Shown piece by piece: positions 18,615 through 26,380 of a DNA stretch of 37,580 nt. The stretch's first letter is position 1, and each line of letters starts with the position of its first letter. Position numbers and translations under genes: made by a program. This DNA is from an uncultured Desulfuromonadales bacterium (GTDB taxonomy: Bacteria; Desulfobacterota; Desulfuromonadia; Desulfuromonadales; Geopsychrobacteraceae): NCBI GenBank assembly GCA_947259685.1, contig CAMYNC010000044.1, forward strand, positions 1 to 37,580. The letters are read 5' to 3'. The notes beneath the pieces were generated by a model. The model ran no database searches, was not told where the DNA came from, and saw only the letters and a list, made by a program, of their open reading frames with translations.

Positions 18615-19377
18615 GACGTGCTCCAGCCAGGACTTCTTCGGCCAGGGCCATATATGCCTGGGCTCCCCGGGAAGCGATATCATACATTAACGCTGGCTGG
18701 CCGAAACTAGGGGCTTCAGACAAACGCACATTTCGCGGCACCACGGCACTATAAACCTTATCACCAAAATGCTCGCGAATCTCACTGCTCACCTGGCGAC
18801 AAAGATTGTTACGTCCATCGAACATGGTCAACAGGATGCCACTGATTTTCAATTGCGGATTCAACTCCTGCTGAACCAGGCGGATGGTTTGCATCAACTG
18901 GCCCAGACCTTCCATGGCGTAAAATTCACATTGCAAGGGAACCAGCACCGAATCGGCAGCGCAGAGGGAGTTGACCGTGAGCAGGCTAAGCGAGGGCGGG
19001 CAATCAATAATAATATAAACATAATCGGCGGAAACCGCTTGCAATTCCTTTTCCAAGCGATGATCCCTATCAGCTCTTTCGAGCAATTCAATTTCGGCAC
19101 CGATCAAATCGGTGTTAGAAGGGAGGACATCCAGGCAGGGTAATTCGGTTTTCTGAATCGCCTCAAGCGCGGTCGACTCACCCAATAGAACATTATAAGC
19201 AGTCGCGAAAACTTCGGTTTTATCTATTCCCAAACCGCTCGAAGCGTTTGCCTGGGGGTCCATATCGACCAAAAGGGTTCGATGCTCTGCAGCTGCCAAT
19301 GAGGCCGACAAATTTACTGCTGTTGTGGTCTTACCTACCCCACCCTTCTGGTTGGCGACGGCAATGATTTTGGCCAT
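18604..19377 (-). CDS. parA: Chromosome-partitioning ATPase ParA (Soj type)
   Basis: This 257-residue protein has the deviant Walker A KGGVGKTTTA right at the N-terminus (IIAVANQKGGVGKTT), the VDMDPQANASSGLG switch segment and Walker B YIIIDCPPSLSLLT. It lacks the N-terminal DNA-binding extension of plasmid ParA, which marks the chromosomal type. It drives origin segregation with ParB. AAGGAG lies before the ATG at 19377. The 116-base gap from rsmG may hold a promoter, but I see no convincing one. Confidence 0.97.
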   Translation of the reverse strand: MAKIIAVANQKGGVGKTTTAVNLSASLAAAEHRTLLVDMDPQANASSGLGIDKTEVFATAYNVLLGESTALEAIQKTELPCLDVLPSNTDLIGAEIELLERADRDHRLEKELQAVSADYVYIIIDCPPSLSLLTVNSLCAADSVLVPLQCEFYAMEGLGQLMQTIRLVQQELNPQLKISGILLTMFDGRNNLCRQVSSEIREHFGDKVYSAVVPRNVRLSEAPSFGQPALMYDIASRGAQAYMALAEEVLAGARHGR

Positions 19378-19493
19378 ACTGAGGACTCCTTTGTAGCAGA
19401 TGAGCCGTAGAGATTAGCATAGCCGGTTTGGAAATTCAGCCCTATTTCGCACTTGAATGATTAAGAATCGATTAAATCGAAAGGATTTTTATG

Positions 19494-20141
19494 CTAGAGC
19501 TTTTTCAGTACCAGAAGCTGTCGCTTTGCACCACTGAAAGGAAGCGAATAGCTGACAGTTTTTTTTAGTTCAAATCCATACAGGTCCAACAGACTTAAAT
19601 TACTTTCCAGTTCTCTGTTCCCGTCGGGTCCCTTCATCGCTAGAAGCTCTCCGCCGGTATTTAACCATGGCGAAGACAAATTGAACATCGCGCTAAAGGA
19701 GGCAAAGGCCCTGGCGACGACCTGGTTAAACCGCTTTTTTTCATCGATCGCCTGATGTAAGTTTTCCAGACGGGAGTGAATCGGGAAAAAGTTTGTCAGA
19801 GAAAATAACCGCTTGATGTGCTTTTGGAAGTTGATTTTTTTTCCTACCGCATCAACCGATATCAGCTGAAGTTGACGACAAGCAATTGTCAGGGGGATAC
19901 CTGGCAAACCACCACCGGACCCCATATCGAGCAGTTGACCATCAGTCTGTATATATTTCAGCATGACCAGGGAGTCGAGGAGGTGTTTTTCCAAGGCTTC
20001 CTCCCGAGTTCGTATCGCTGTGAGGTTGATCCGCTGATTCCAGCGCAGTAATTCATCAAGAAAAGTCAGTTGCTGCTGTATAACCTCTTCCGGCAGGCTG
20101 AGACCCAAGCTAGCCAAACCTGCGTCCAGCAACTCAGCCAC
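19494..20141 (-). CDS. rsmG: 16S rRNA m7G527 methyltransferase
   Basis: This 215-residue protein has the SAM-binding motif LLDMGSGGGLPGIPL, preceded by the family segment RWNQRINLTAIRT, and the later VVARAFASF motif. RsmG methylates G527 of 16S rRNA. It starts at a GTG (20139-20141) that overlaps the mnmG stop by 8 bases, so it is translated in coupling with mnmG. The order mnmE-mnmG-rsmG-parA-parB is the classical near-origin arrangement. Confidence 0.96.
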   Translation of the reverse strand: MAELLDAGLASLGLSLPEEVIQQQLTFLDELLRWNQRINLTAIRTREEALEKHLLDSLVMLKYIQTDGQLLDMGSGGGLPGIPLTIACRQLQLISVDAVGKKINFQKHIKRLFSLTNFFPIHSRLENLHQAIDEKKRFNQVVARAFASFSAMFNLSSPWLNTGGELLAMKGPDGNRELESNLSLLDLYGFELKKTVSYSLPFSGAKRQLLVLKKL

Positions 20142-22002
20142 GACTGTTTTTTCTCAAATAGATATGCAGCACAGCGATCGCCGCGGGGGTAATTCCTTGA
20201 ATTCTCCCCGCTTGTCCCAAAGTCGCCGGTTTAACTTCGGCGAGCTTCTCTTTAACTTCCGAGGAAAGGCTCTCAACCTGAGAAAAATCGATTTGGTCGG
20301 GAATAGTGATATCCTCATATTCCCGAAAACGGACCACCTGCTCAAGCTGCCGCTTAATATACCCGTCATATTTAACCGAAATTTCCAACTGTTCAAGCGC
20401 CTGAGGGGAGAGTCGCTGTAATTCAGGATAAAATTCTTGAAGTTGAGACATAACGATTTCCGGGCGCCGCAATAACACTTCCAGGGAAACTCCCTGTTTT
20501 AGATCACCCAACTGTAAGGAACTGACCAATCCTTGATTACTGGAAGTTATCATCTTCTCGCGCAATAAATTTCTACCTACCCTTATCTGGTTTTGTTTCT
20601 CTTGGTAAGTTTGCCAGCGTTGCTCCGATACCAAGCCGACCTTACGTCCCAACTCGGTCAGACGCTGATCAGCATTATCCTCCCGCAGCAACAGGCGATA
20701 TTCTGAACGGGAGGTAAACATCCGATATGGTTCCAGGGTCGGTTGGGTCACCAGATCATCAACCATAACCCCCAGGTAACCTTGATCCCGACCTATCACC
20801 AACTGATCTTCGCCGCGGCAACCTAAGGCCGCATTGATCCCGGCCAGCAAGCCTTGCGCGGCAGCCTCTTCATAACCTGAAGTGCCGTTGAGTTGGCCAG
20901 CATGATAGAGCCCGGCTATGAATTTAGTTTCCAGCGTTGCCTGTAACTGAGTAGGCTCAACGAAATCGTATTCAATGGCATATCCCGGTCGCATAATCTC
21001 GACATGTTCAAAACCGACCATGGTCCGGAAAAATTGCAGTTGCACCTCCGGCGGCAGCGATGTCGACATACCACTAGGGTACATTTCATCACTATTCAAA
21101 CCTTCAGGTTCAATAAATGTCTGGTGGGAATTCTTTTCCGAAAAGCGGACGATTTTATCTTCGATAGAAGGACAATAGCGTGGTCCAATACCCTCAATTA
21201 CCCCGGCAAACAAGGCTGACTTATCAATATTATCGCGGATAATCTGATGGGTTTGTTCGTTGGTATGGGCAATATAACAATCAACCTGTGATCTCTCAAT
21301 TTTTTCTGTCATAAAAGAAAACGGCTTGATCATCAGATCACCAGGCTGCTTCTCCAGTTTAGTAAAATCGATAGACCGGGCAGAAAGCCGTGCAGGCGTT
21401 CCGGTTTTTAACCGGCCAACCTTAAAACCAAGTTGTCTCAGCCTCTCCGACAAACCCTCCGATGCAGGTTCCCCTGCCCTGCCACCAGAATAATTATTCA
21501 GCCCAACATGAATCAAACCGCGCATAAACGTACCGGTTGTCAACACCACCGCCTTCGCCTTAAAATCTAATCCTTCGCGGGTACGTACACCTTTAATTAT
21601 ATTTTTTTCTGCCAGCAGGTCAGTTACCACCCCCTGCTTAAGATCGAGCAGCGGTTCGGCCTCAACCACTGCCTTCATCCGCGCACTGTAAGCCATACGA
21701 TCAGCTTGAGCTCGTGCTGCCCGAACTGCCGGTCCCTTTTTCATATTCAAGCGGCGGAACTGAATTCCTGTGGCATCAATATTAAGACCCATCTCGCCGC
21801 CAAGAGCATCAACCTCATGAACCAGGTGCCCTTTGGCCAAACCACCGATAGCTGGATTGCAGGACATTTGTGCAACCGTATCCAACCCCATAGTGAGCAG
21901 CAGGGTTTTCCTTCCCATACGAGATGCCGCTAAGGCGGCTTCACATCCAGCGTGCCCTGCTCCAACGACTATGACTTCATATTTTTTTCCGTATCCACCC
22001 AT
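20134..22002 (-). CDS. mnmG: tRNA uridine-5-carboxymethylaminomethyl modification enzyme MnmG
   Basis: This encodes 622 residues from the ATG at 22000-22002 (MGGYGKKYEVIVVGAGHAGCEAA in pattern), the standard family start. The FAD-binding motif is VVGAGHAGCEAA, followed by the CNPAIGG segment, GGRAGEPAS, LTTGTFMRG and the C-terminal TLGQAGRIQGITPAAI. With MnmE it installs the cmnm5 group at the wobble uridine of certain tRNAs. A longer frame from a TTG at 22056 reads VSRETF through the parS site; this is translation of parS DNA and probably not made. The ribosome site before the chosen ATG is weak (TGGAT). Confidence 0.97.
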   Translation of the reverse strand: MGGYGKKYEVIVVGAGHAGCEAALAASRMGRKTLLLTMGLDTVAQMSCNPAIGGLAKGHLVHEVDALGGEMGLNIDATGIQFRRLNMKKGPAVRAARAQADRMAYSARMKAVVEAEPLLDLKQGVVTDLLAEKNIIKGVRTREGLDFKAKAVVLTTGTFMRGLIHVGLNNYSGGRAGEPASEGLSERLRQLGFKVGRLKTGTPARLSARSIDFTKLEKQPGDLMIKPFSFMTEKIERSQVDCYIAHTNEQTHQIIRDNIDKSALFAGVIEGIGPRYCPSIEDKIVRFSEKNSHQTFIEPEGLNSDEMYPSGMSTSLPPEVQLQFFRTMVGFEHVEIMRPGYAIEYDFVEPTQLQATLETKFIAGLYHAGQLNGTSGYEEAAAQGLLAGINAALGCRGEDQLVIGRDQGYLGVMVDDLVTQPTLEPYRMFTSRSEYRLLLREDNADQRLTELGRKVGLVSEQRWQTYQEKQNQIRVGRNLLREKMITSSNQGLVSSLQLGDLKQGVSLEVLLRRPEIVMSQLQEFYPELQRLSPQALEQLEISVKYDGYIKRQLEQVVRFREYEDITIPDQIDFSQVESLSSEVKEKLAEVKPATLGQAGRIQGITPAAIAVLHIYLRKNSRG

Positions 22003-22023
22003 CAGTTTTTTATCCAGATCGAA

Positions 22024-22039
22024 TGTTTCACGTGAAACA
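22024..22039. other. parS centromere site (perfect 16-bp palindrome)
   Basis: TGTTTCACGTGAAACA matches the universal chromosomal parS consensus in all 16 bases. It lies between the mnmE stop (22041-22043) and the mnmG start (22002), about 4 kb from oriC and 3.4 kb from parB. It should load ParB clamps. I found no second perfect copy in the window. Confidence 0.95.
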
Positions 22040-22040
22040 T

Positions 22041-23402
22041 TTATTTTCCAATACAAAATTGTGAGAAGATGCCTTCTAGAATATCATCCGTTGTTGTTTC
22101 ACCAGAAATCTGCCCAAGCTGGAAAAGCGCTTCTCGAACTTCAACAGCCAAAAATTCCAGAGGTTGTTCAGTCCGCAGGGATTCAAGAAGCTGAGTCAAA
22201 TTTTTTCTACAGGCAATCAAAGAATTGAAGTGCCGTTTTTCAGCAATCATTACCGATTCACTGCCAGGAAGATAATCGCCGAGGAGAAACTTTTCGATAG
22301 CCCTTTTCAACTCAGAAAGACCTTTACCACTCTTAATGGATATGGAATATTCCTGATATTCGGATATAGTTTTATTATGAGTTTGTGGAAGGTCAGATTT
22401 GGTTTTCAGCAAGAAAACTGGATAATCCTGACAGACTTCCATAGCATAGTAGTCTTGTTCATCCATCGGTATCGAACCATCGATCAGCAGCAGGATCAAA
22501 TCTGCCTGTTTAAGTTTCTGCTTGGCCCGCCGGATCCCTTCCACTTCTACCGGGTCGGTAGATTGGCGTAAACCAGCGGTATCAACCAGTCGTACCGGCA
22601 CCCCACCAATGGTCATTCCTTCTTCTAACAGATCTCGAGTGGTCCCTGGAATATCAGTAACAATGGCGCGGTCTTCACCTAACAGACAATTAAGTAAAGA
22701 GCTTTTGCCGACATTCGGTCGTCCTACCAACAGAATAGAAGCCCCTTCAGAAAGGACGCGTCCAGAATTATAAGTATCAGTAATTATAGTTATTTTACTT
22801 ATAATTTCGGTTAATTCATATTCGATAGATTGCATGTCTTCAAACGGCAGATCTTCTTCTGGAAAATCAATCCAGGCCTCAATTAATATCTGAATATTCC
22901 GGAGTTTTTCGGTAAATTCATAAATCAACCGGCTGAGTTGGCCTTCCACCTGGGACAAAGCCAACCTGCGGGAGGAATCGGATTTACAATGAATCAGCTG
23001 AGCGACCGCTTCAGCCTGAGACAGATCGAGGCGACCATTAATAAAAGCCCGATAGGTAAACTCGCCTGGCTCCGCCAAGCGTAAGCCGTATTCAAGGTAG
23101 AGATTAAGGATCGCCTTAACCACCTGTTGGCTGCCGTGACAATGAATTTCCACTACATCATCGCGAGTATAGGTGTGAGGCGCAGTCATATACACCGCCA
23201 GGACTTCATCCAAATGCTGTTCCTGAGGATCACAGAGAATTCCATGATAAAGTCGATGAGATTCAAACCTGGAGGATTGTGCAGTAGGGCGGAAAAATGT
23301 TTGCAGGGCTTCTAACGACCGTGGCCCGGAAATCCGGACCACGGCAATACCACCTTCACCGACTGCGGTGGCCGGTGCAATTATTGTTTCGGAGGCGTTC
23401 AC
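22041..23402 (-). CDS. mnmE: tRNA modification GTPase MnmE
   Basis: This encodes 453 residues. The N-terminal tetrahydrofolate-binding domain starts MNASETIIAPATAVGEGGIAVVRISG in pattern. The inserted G domain has GRPNVGKSSLLN (G1), DIPGTTRD (G2), DTAG (G3) and KSD (G4-like). The C-terminal CIGK carries the conserved cysteine. MnmE and MnmG act together on wobble uridines. The start is GTG at 23400-23402 with GAGG upstream; the nearest ATG runs into a stop. It follows yidC after only 21 bases, so the jag gene often found between them is absent. Confidence 0.97.
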   Translation of the reverse strand: MNASETIIAPATAVGEGGIAVVRISGPRSLEALQTFFRPTAQSSRFESHRLYHGILCDPQEQHLDEVLAVYMTAPHTYTRDDVVEIHCHGSQQVVKAILNLYLEYGLRLAEPGEFTYRAFINGRLDLSQAEAVAQLIHCKSDSSRRLALSQVEGQLSRLIYEFTEKLRNIQILIEAWIDFPEEDLPFEDMQSIEYELTEIISKITIITDTYNSGRVLSEGASILLVGRPNVGKSSLLNCLLGEDRAIVTDIPGTTRDLLEEGMTIGGVPVRLVDTAGLRQSTDPVEVEGIRRAKQKLKQADLILLLIDGSIPMDEQDYYAMEVCQDYPVFLLKTKSDLPQTHNKTISEYQEYSISIKSGKGLSELKRAIEKFLLGDYLPGSESVMIAEKRHFNSLIACRKNLTQLLESLRTEQPLEFLAVEVREALFQLGQISGETTTDDILEGIFSQFCIGK

Positions 23403-23423
23403 TGTGGCCTCATTTCCTTAGAT

Positions 23424-25037
23424 TCAGTCGGGCTGACGACGGATCAGATATTGTTGCAAAATGGTCAGAAGGTTGTTCACTAACCAGTAAATAACCAAAC
23501 CCGCGGGGAAGTTCAAAAACAGAAAGGTAAAGACCACCGGCATCATCATCATTATTTTAGCCTGGGTCGGATCCATGGTGGTCGGAGTCATCTTTTGTTG
23601 CAGGAACATCGTTACTCCCATGATCAGCGGGGTAACATAATAGGGATCCTTGACGGAGAGATCGGTAATCCAGAGCATAAAAGGTGCATGACGAAGTTCA
23701 ATACCACCAAGCAGAACTTGATAAAGGGCAAAGAAAACAGGAATCTGAATCACCATCGGCAGACAGCCACCGAGTGGATTGACCTTATTGTCTTTATAAA
23801 AAGACATCATTTCCTGATTCAGCCGCTGCTTGTCATGGCCATATTTTTCTCGCATTTTCTGCATTTCCGGCTGCAGCTTTTGCATTCCCTTCATTGACTT
23901 GTAACTCTTTTGAGTCAAAGGCCAAAAAATCAGTTTGATACAAACAGTCAGGAGAATAATGGCAAAACCATAATTACCCAAATAACTGTAAAAGAATTTG
24001 AGCACTTGCAGCAGTGGCTTAGCCAACACCCGAAAGAAGCCAAAATCTTTAGCCCTTTCAAAATTATAGCCTACTCCTTGAAGCAGATCGAAATCCTTTG
24101 GCCCGATAAAGGAGACATAATCGAAGGATTGCTTTTGCCCAGCTTCAAGCGAGATAAATGGCGAAACAAACCGGTTTTCAACAAATCCATCCCCTTTTTG
24201 CACCTGAACCTGTTTGGCAGAATCTTGCGGAGCGAGAATATTCAGAAAATATTTGCCGACAAATCCAGACCAGACAATGTTGTCATTATAAATTTTCGCT
24301 GACTTCTGCAGATCATCAAGATCATCTTCGAGCAGCTCTTCGCCATCAAAAGAGAGTGGGCCGATAAAGGAATACATATCCTGCATCCCTTCGTCTTTCA
24401 ACTCACTGGTTTCAGAAATCAAGGAAAGATTAACCAGGCCCTGGGCTGCATGATCAGTATCATTGAGTAACTGAATATTGACATCTATCCGATAAGAATC
24501 GGGGTAAAAGGTATAGCTTTTTACGACCGTTAAACCTGAAGTGGTTGTTGCGGAAAAGCTAACGGTCTTATTTTCACTACCCAAGTTGATCGAAGTGCCT
24601 GCTTGATCAATTAATTTAAACGGCAGATCGGTAGGTATCGCCAACCCTTCGCTACCGCTGGTTTTATAGCTGGAAAATCTGGATTCACCGAGTGCCTTAA
24701 AGATAAATGGCTGCGCATCCTTGCCATTTGACTCGCGATACTGCTTTAACTCCACCGCCCTTAGAGTGGCACCGGTGGTTGATAGCTTGATGTTAAAGAG
24801 CTCAGAAGAAACAGATATAAGTTGCTCTTGGTAATCGGCCGGCATGGGGGTGGACGATTGGAGCGGTTCGACCACAGCAGAAGCTGGTTTTTCCACAGCA
24901 GAAGCTGGTTGTGAAACAGCAGCAGTTTCTGCTGCAGGCTGGACTGGTAGTGGCTGGGGAGCAAAAAACATGCTGTAACCTGACCAGAGAAGTACGATAA
25001 GGGCGATGGCCAATATGGTCCGGTTATTATTTTCCAT
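23424..25037 (-). CDS. yidC: Membrane protein insertase YidC
   Basis: This 537-residue protein is the long Gram-negative form. An N-terminal membrane anchor (ILAIALIVLLWSGYSMFFAP) is followed by a low-complexity linker with a repeated PASAVEKPASAVVEP segment, and a periplasmic beta-sandwich (about 60-330). The conserved insertase core follows, with five membrane helices (GNYGFAIILLTVCIKLIFWPLTQKSYKSM in pattern, GGCLPMVIQIPVFFALYQVLL, and the TFLFLNFPAGLVIYWLVNN end). It inserts proteins with or without SecYEG; F0 subunit c is a known client. Its ATG shares one base with the yidD stop (TAATG). Confidence 0.97.
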   Translation of the reverse strand: MENNNRTILAIALIVLLWSGYSMFFAPQPLPVQPAAETAAVSQPASAVEKPASAVVEPLQSSTPMPADYQEQLISVSSELFNIKLSTTGATLRAVELKQYRESNGKDAQPFIFKALGESRFSSYKTSGSEGLAIPTDLPFKLIDQAGTSINLGSENKTVSFSATTTSGLTVVKSYTFYPDSYRIDVNIQLLNDTDHAAQGLVNLSLISETSELKDEGMQDMYSFIGPLSFDGEELLEDDLDDLQKSAKIYNDNIVWSGFVGKYFLNILAPQDSAKQVQVQKGDGFVENRFVSPFISLEAGQKQSFDYVSFIGPKDFDLLQGVGYNFERAKDFGFFRVLAKPLLQVLKFFYSYLGNYGFAIILLTVCIKLIFWPLTQKSYKSMKGMQKLQPEMQKMREKYGHDKQRLNQEMMSFYKDNKVNPLGGCLPMVIQIPVFFALYQVLLGGIELRHAPFMLWITDLSVKDPYYVTPLIMGVTMFLQQKMTPTTMDPTQAKIMMMMPVVFTFLFLNFPAGLVIYWLVNNLLTILQQYLIRRQPD

Positions 25038-25273
25038 TACTGATTTTCCTGTTTATTGAAGGCCGGTACGGGATCAAAACCGCCCGGATGGAATGGGTGA
25101 CATTTAAGTATCCTGACGAGGGATAGATAAGTACCCTTGAAAATGCCAAAGGTCAGGATTGATTCACGAGCATAGGCAGAGCAGGACGGGTAGAAACGAC
25201 ATGAACGGGGCAACAGTGGCGAGATACAGTAGCTATAGATATCAATGATAAAAACAAAAGGTTTTTCAACCAT
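25037..25273 (-). CDS. yidD: Membrane protein insertion efficiency factor YidD
   Basis: This 78-residue protein carries the family signature: [23 protein letters not shown] with clustered cysteines, then the [15 protein letters not shown] end. YidD is a small membrane-associated helper of YidC. It overlaps rnpA by 8 bases and yidC by one, so the three genes are tightly coupled. GGCGGG in the rnpA end serves as ribosome site. Confidence 0.95.
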   Translation of the reverse strand: MVEKPFVFIIDIYSYCISPLLPRSCRFYPSCSAYARESILTFGIFKGTYLSLVRILKCHPFHPGGFDPVPAFNKQENQ

Positions 25274-25619
25274 TTGTCAACCCGCCTTTAGTCAGTGCCA
25301 GATTCAATTCAGCAAACACCTGCCGAATCGATAATTCTGCAGCACCTTTTTTGGCCACTACGGAAAGTTCAACCGGTTGCTTATACTGCTGATAACTGGA
25401 GCGAAAATATTCTCGCACCAGTCTTTTTAATCGGTTGCGTTGTACGGCATTGCCAACTTTACGACTGACGGTGAGGCCGAGTCGTGAAACTGCAAGATTA
25501 TTTTTGCTGACCAAAAGAATAAAATGGGGTGTATGTAACTTACACCCCATTTTCCAAGCACGTTGGTATTCCCAGGTTTTGCGTAATCTACGCTGTTTGG
25601 AAAAACTTGCTGTACCCAA
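25266..25619 (-). CDS. rnpA: Ribonuclease P protein component
   Basis: This 117-residue protein has [19 protein letters not shown] at the start, the core [28 protein letters not shown], which is the RnpA signature, and a C-terminal helix. It assists the RNase P RNA in tRNA 5' maturation. The start is TTG at 25617-25619, directly after the TAG of rpmH (TAGTTG), so translation depends on the rpmH ribosome. A perfect 13-bp hairpin lies within codons about 23-33. Confidence 0.95.
   Translation of the reverse strand: MGTASFSKQRRLRKTWEYQRAWKMGCKLHTPHFILLVSKNNLAVSRLGLTVSRKVGNAVQRNRLKRLVREYFRSSYQQYKQPVELSVVAKKGAAELSIRQVFAELNLALTKGGLTNG
25521..25553. repeat. Strong inverted repeat inside rnpA (terminator-like attenuator)
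   Basis: AAAATGGGGTGTA (25521-25533) and TACACCCCATTTT (25541-25553) pair perfectly over 13 bp around a seven-base loop. The stem is followed by T-rich sequence on the minus strand (CATTTTATTCTT). In the direction of transcription this resembles an intrinsic terminator early in rnpA, which could lower rnpA output relative to rpmH. It sits within the codons for [11 protein letters not shown], so protein sequence constrains it as well. Confidence 0.65.
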
Positions 25620-25772
25620 CTATTTTTGCGGAGTCGTGGCCGATAAAGTCTTGCGACCACGGGCGCGCCGACGATTGATCACCAGGCGACCGCTTTTGGT
25701 CTGCATTCTTTTCCGAAAACCATGGGTACGCTTCCGTTTGATCCGACTTGGCTGATATGTACGCTTAGACAT
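25620..25772 (-). CDS. rpmH: 50S ribosomal protein L34
   Basis: I read this 50-residue gene by hand. From the ATG at 25770-25772 it reads [19 protein letters not shown] and continues with [22 protein letters not shown], the near-invariant L34 sequence, and ends LSATTPQK. Most L34 proteins are 44-47 residues, so the C-terminal tail is slightly long. GGAGGAAAGAAG precedes the start. It is the first gene of the leftward array from oriC and abuts the rnpA TTG start. Confidence 0.97.
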   Translation of the reverse strand: MSKRTYQPSRIKRKRTHGFRKRMQTKSGRLVINRRRARGRKTLSATTPQK

Positions 25773-25813
25773 CTTCTTTCCTCCAATCTATGGTCTGACA
25801 AAGAAGCTCTTTA

Positions 25814-25841
25814 ATCATAATTAAGCGTCCAAGTCAATCAA
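25814..25841 (-). promoter_or_regulatory. Candidate rpmH promoter
   Basis: On the minus strand TTGATT (25841-25836) and TATGAT (25819-25814) are separated by 16 bases. RNA would begin near 25807, about 35 bases before rpmH. A one-register alternative uses TTGACT with TTAAAG at 17 bases. Confidence 0.5.
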
Positions 25842-26070
25842 AAAACCCCAGAGAACGATTAAATGTTCAGGCAAAATAGCTCTTTTTGCGAACAGAAAAC
25901 ACCGGTCTCACTGATTCACAGGTAACTATATTCTATTAATTACTTTTTAAAGCTTTTTAGTCCTTAACAGTAGGACCTGTGGATCGGTTGAAAAAGTTCT
26001 AAGCGATTGATTTTTGAAAAAAAAAGCTTTTTAGCAACCTGTTGAACAAATGTTGGCAGCAGCTGAAAAA

Positions 26071-26079
26071 TGTGGATAA
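26071..26079 (-). other. DnaA box, perfect consensus
   Basis: TGTGGATAA on the plus strand is TTATCCACA on the minus strand, the exact high-affinity DnaA box. It is the best box in the rpmH-dnaA interval. Confidence 0.85.
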
Positions 26080-26192
26080 CAAAACTCAGGAGCCTGAATT
26101 GACGAGTTGTCACCAGATGGATAAACAACTTTTCCTGCAAAGCCAAAATCTACTGGCAGAGATTGGCAGGAAAGAGCTATACTGCTCCAGTT

Positions 26193-26263
26193 GTTTTAAG
26201 CGCTTAAAACCAGCCCTTCTGCAAGCGCTTCAAAGCCTGGGTCGTCTCTGTTTACAAGCACTT
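26193..26263. repeat. AAGCGCTT repeats, one within an 18-bp perfect palindrome, in oriC
   Basis: GTTTTAAGCGCTTAAAAC (26193-26210) is a perfect 18-bp palindrome. Its core AAGCGCTT recurs at 26223-26230, and AAGCACTT occurs at 26256-26263. Spacings are 25 and 33 bases. These are not DnaA boxes or parS. They could bind an origin regulator or a repressor of dnaA transcription. Confidence 0.6.
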
Positions 26264-26338
26264 GCATTTGTCTGCTTCGTCTGCTAATTTGGCGGCGATA
26301 AAAACCCTTAAACAGTGGTTTTTTATAGCATAATCATT

Positions 26339-26347
26339 TTATACACA
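26339..26347 (+). other. DnaA box next to dnaA
   Basis: TTATACACA fits the TTATNCACA consensus. It lies 34 bases before the dnaA start, so it could serve both origin function and autoregulation of dnaA. Confidence 0.7.
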
Positions 26348-26380
26348 GCTGTTTATAAATTGTGGATTTAAATAACTGAA

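Larger units (their letters stand above)
25842..26380. other. oriC: Chromosomal origin of replication (oriC), rpmH-dnaA intergenic region
   Basis: This is the longest gene-free stretch of the window, lying between divergent rpmH and dnaA. It contains DnaA boxes TGTGGATAA (26071-26079) and TTATACACA (26339-26347). There are weaker copies at 25978-25986 (TGTGGATCG) and 26361-26369 (TGTGGATTT). A very AT-rich part at about 25920-26035 could be the unwinding element. It also carries a direct repeat AAAGCTTTTTAG (25949-25960 and 26023-26034) and the AAGCGCTT elements described separately. Gene polarity switches here, as expected at an origin. A further box lies beyond dnaA at 27787, so the functional origin may be bipartite. 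Confidence 0.85.

Noticed and set aside
22003..22056. Extended mnmG start at a TTG (22056), adding MYWKINVSRETF before the usual N-terminus
   Set aside because: The extension overlaps the mnmE end and translates parS; the family start is MGGYGKKYEV at 22002.
23297..23494. Small plus-strand frame in the mnmE-yidC junction as a possible jag remnant
   Set aside because: It is on the wrong strand, overlaps both genes and has no KH or R3H features.
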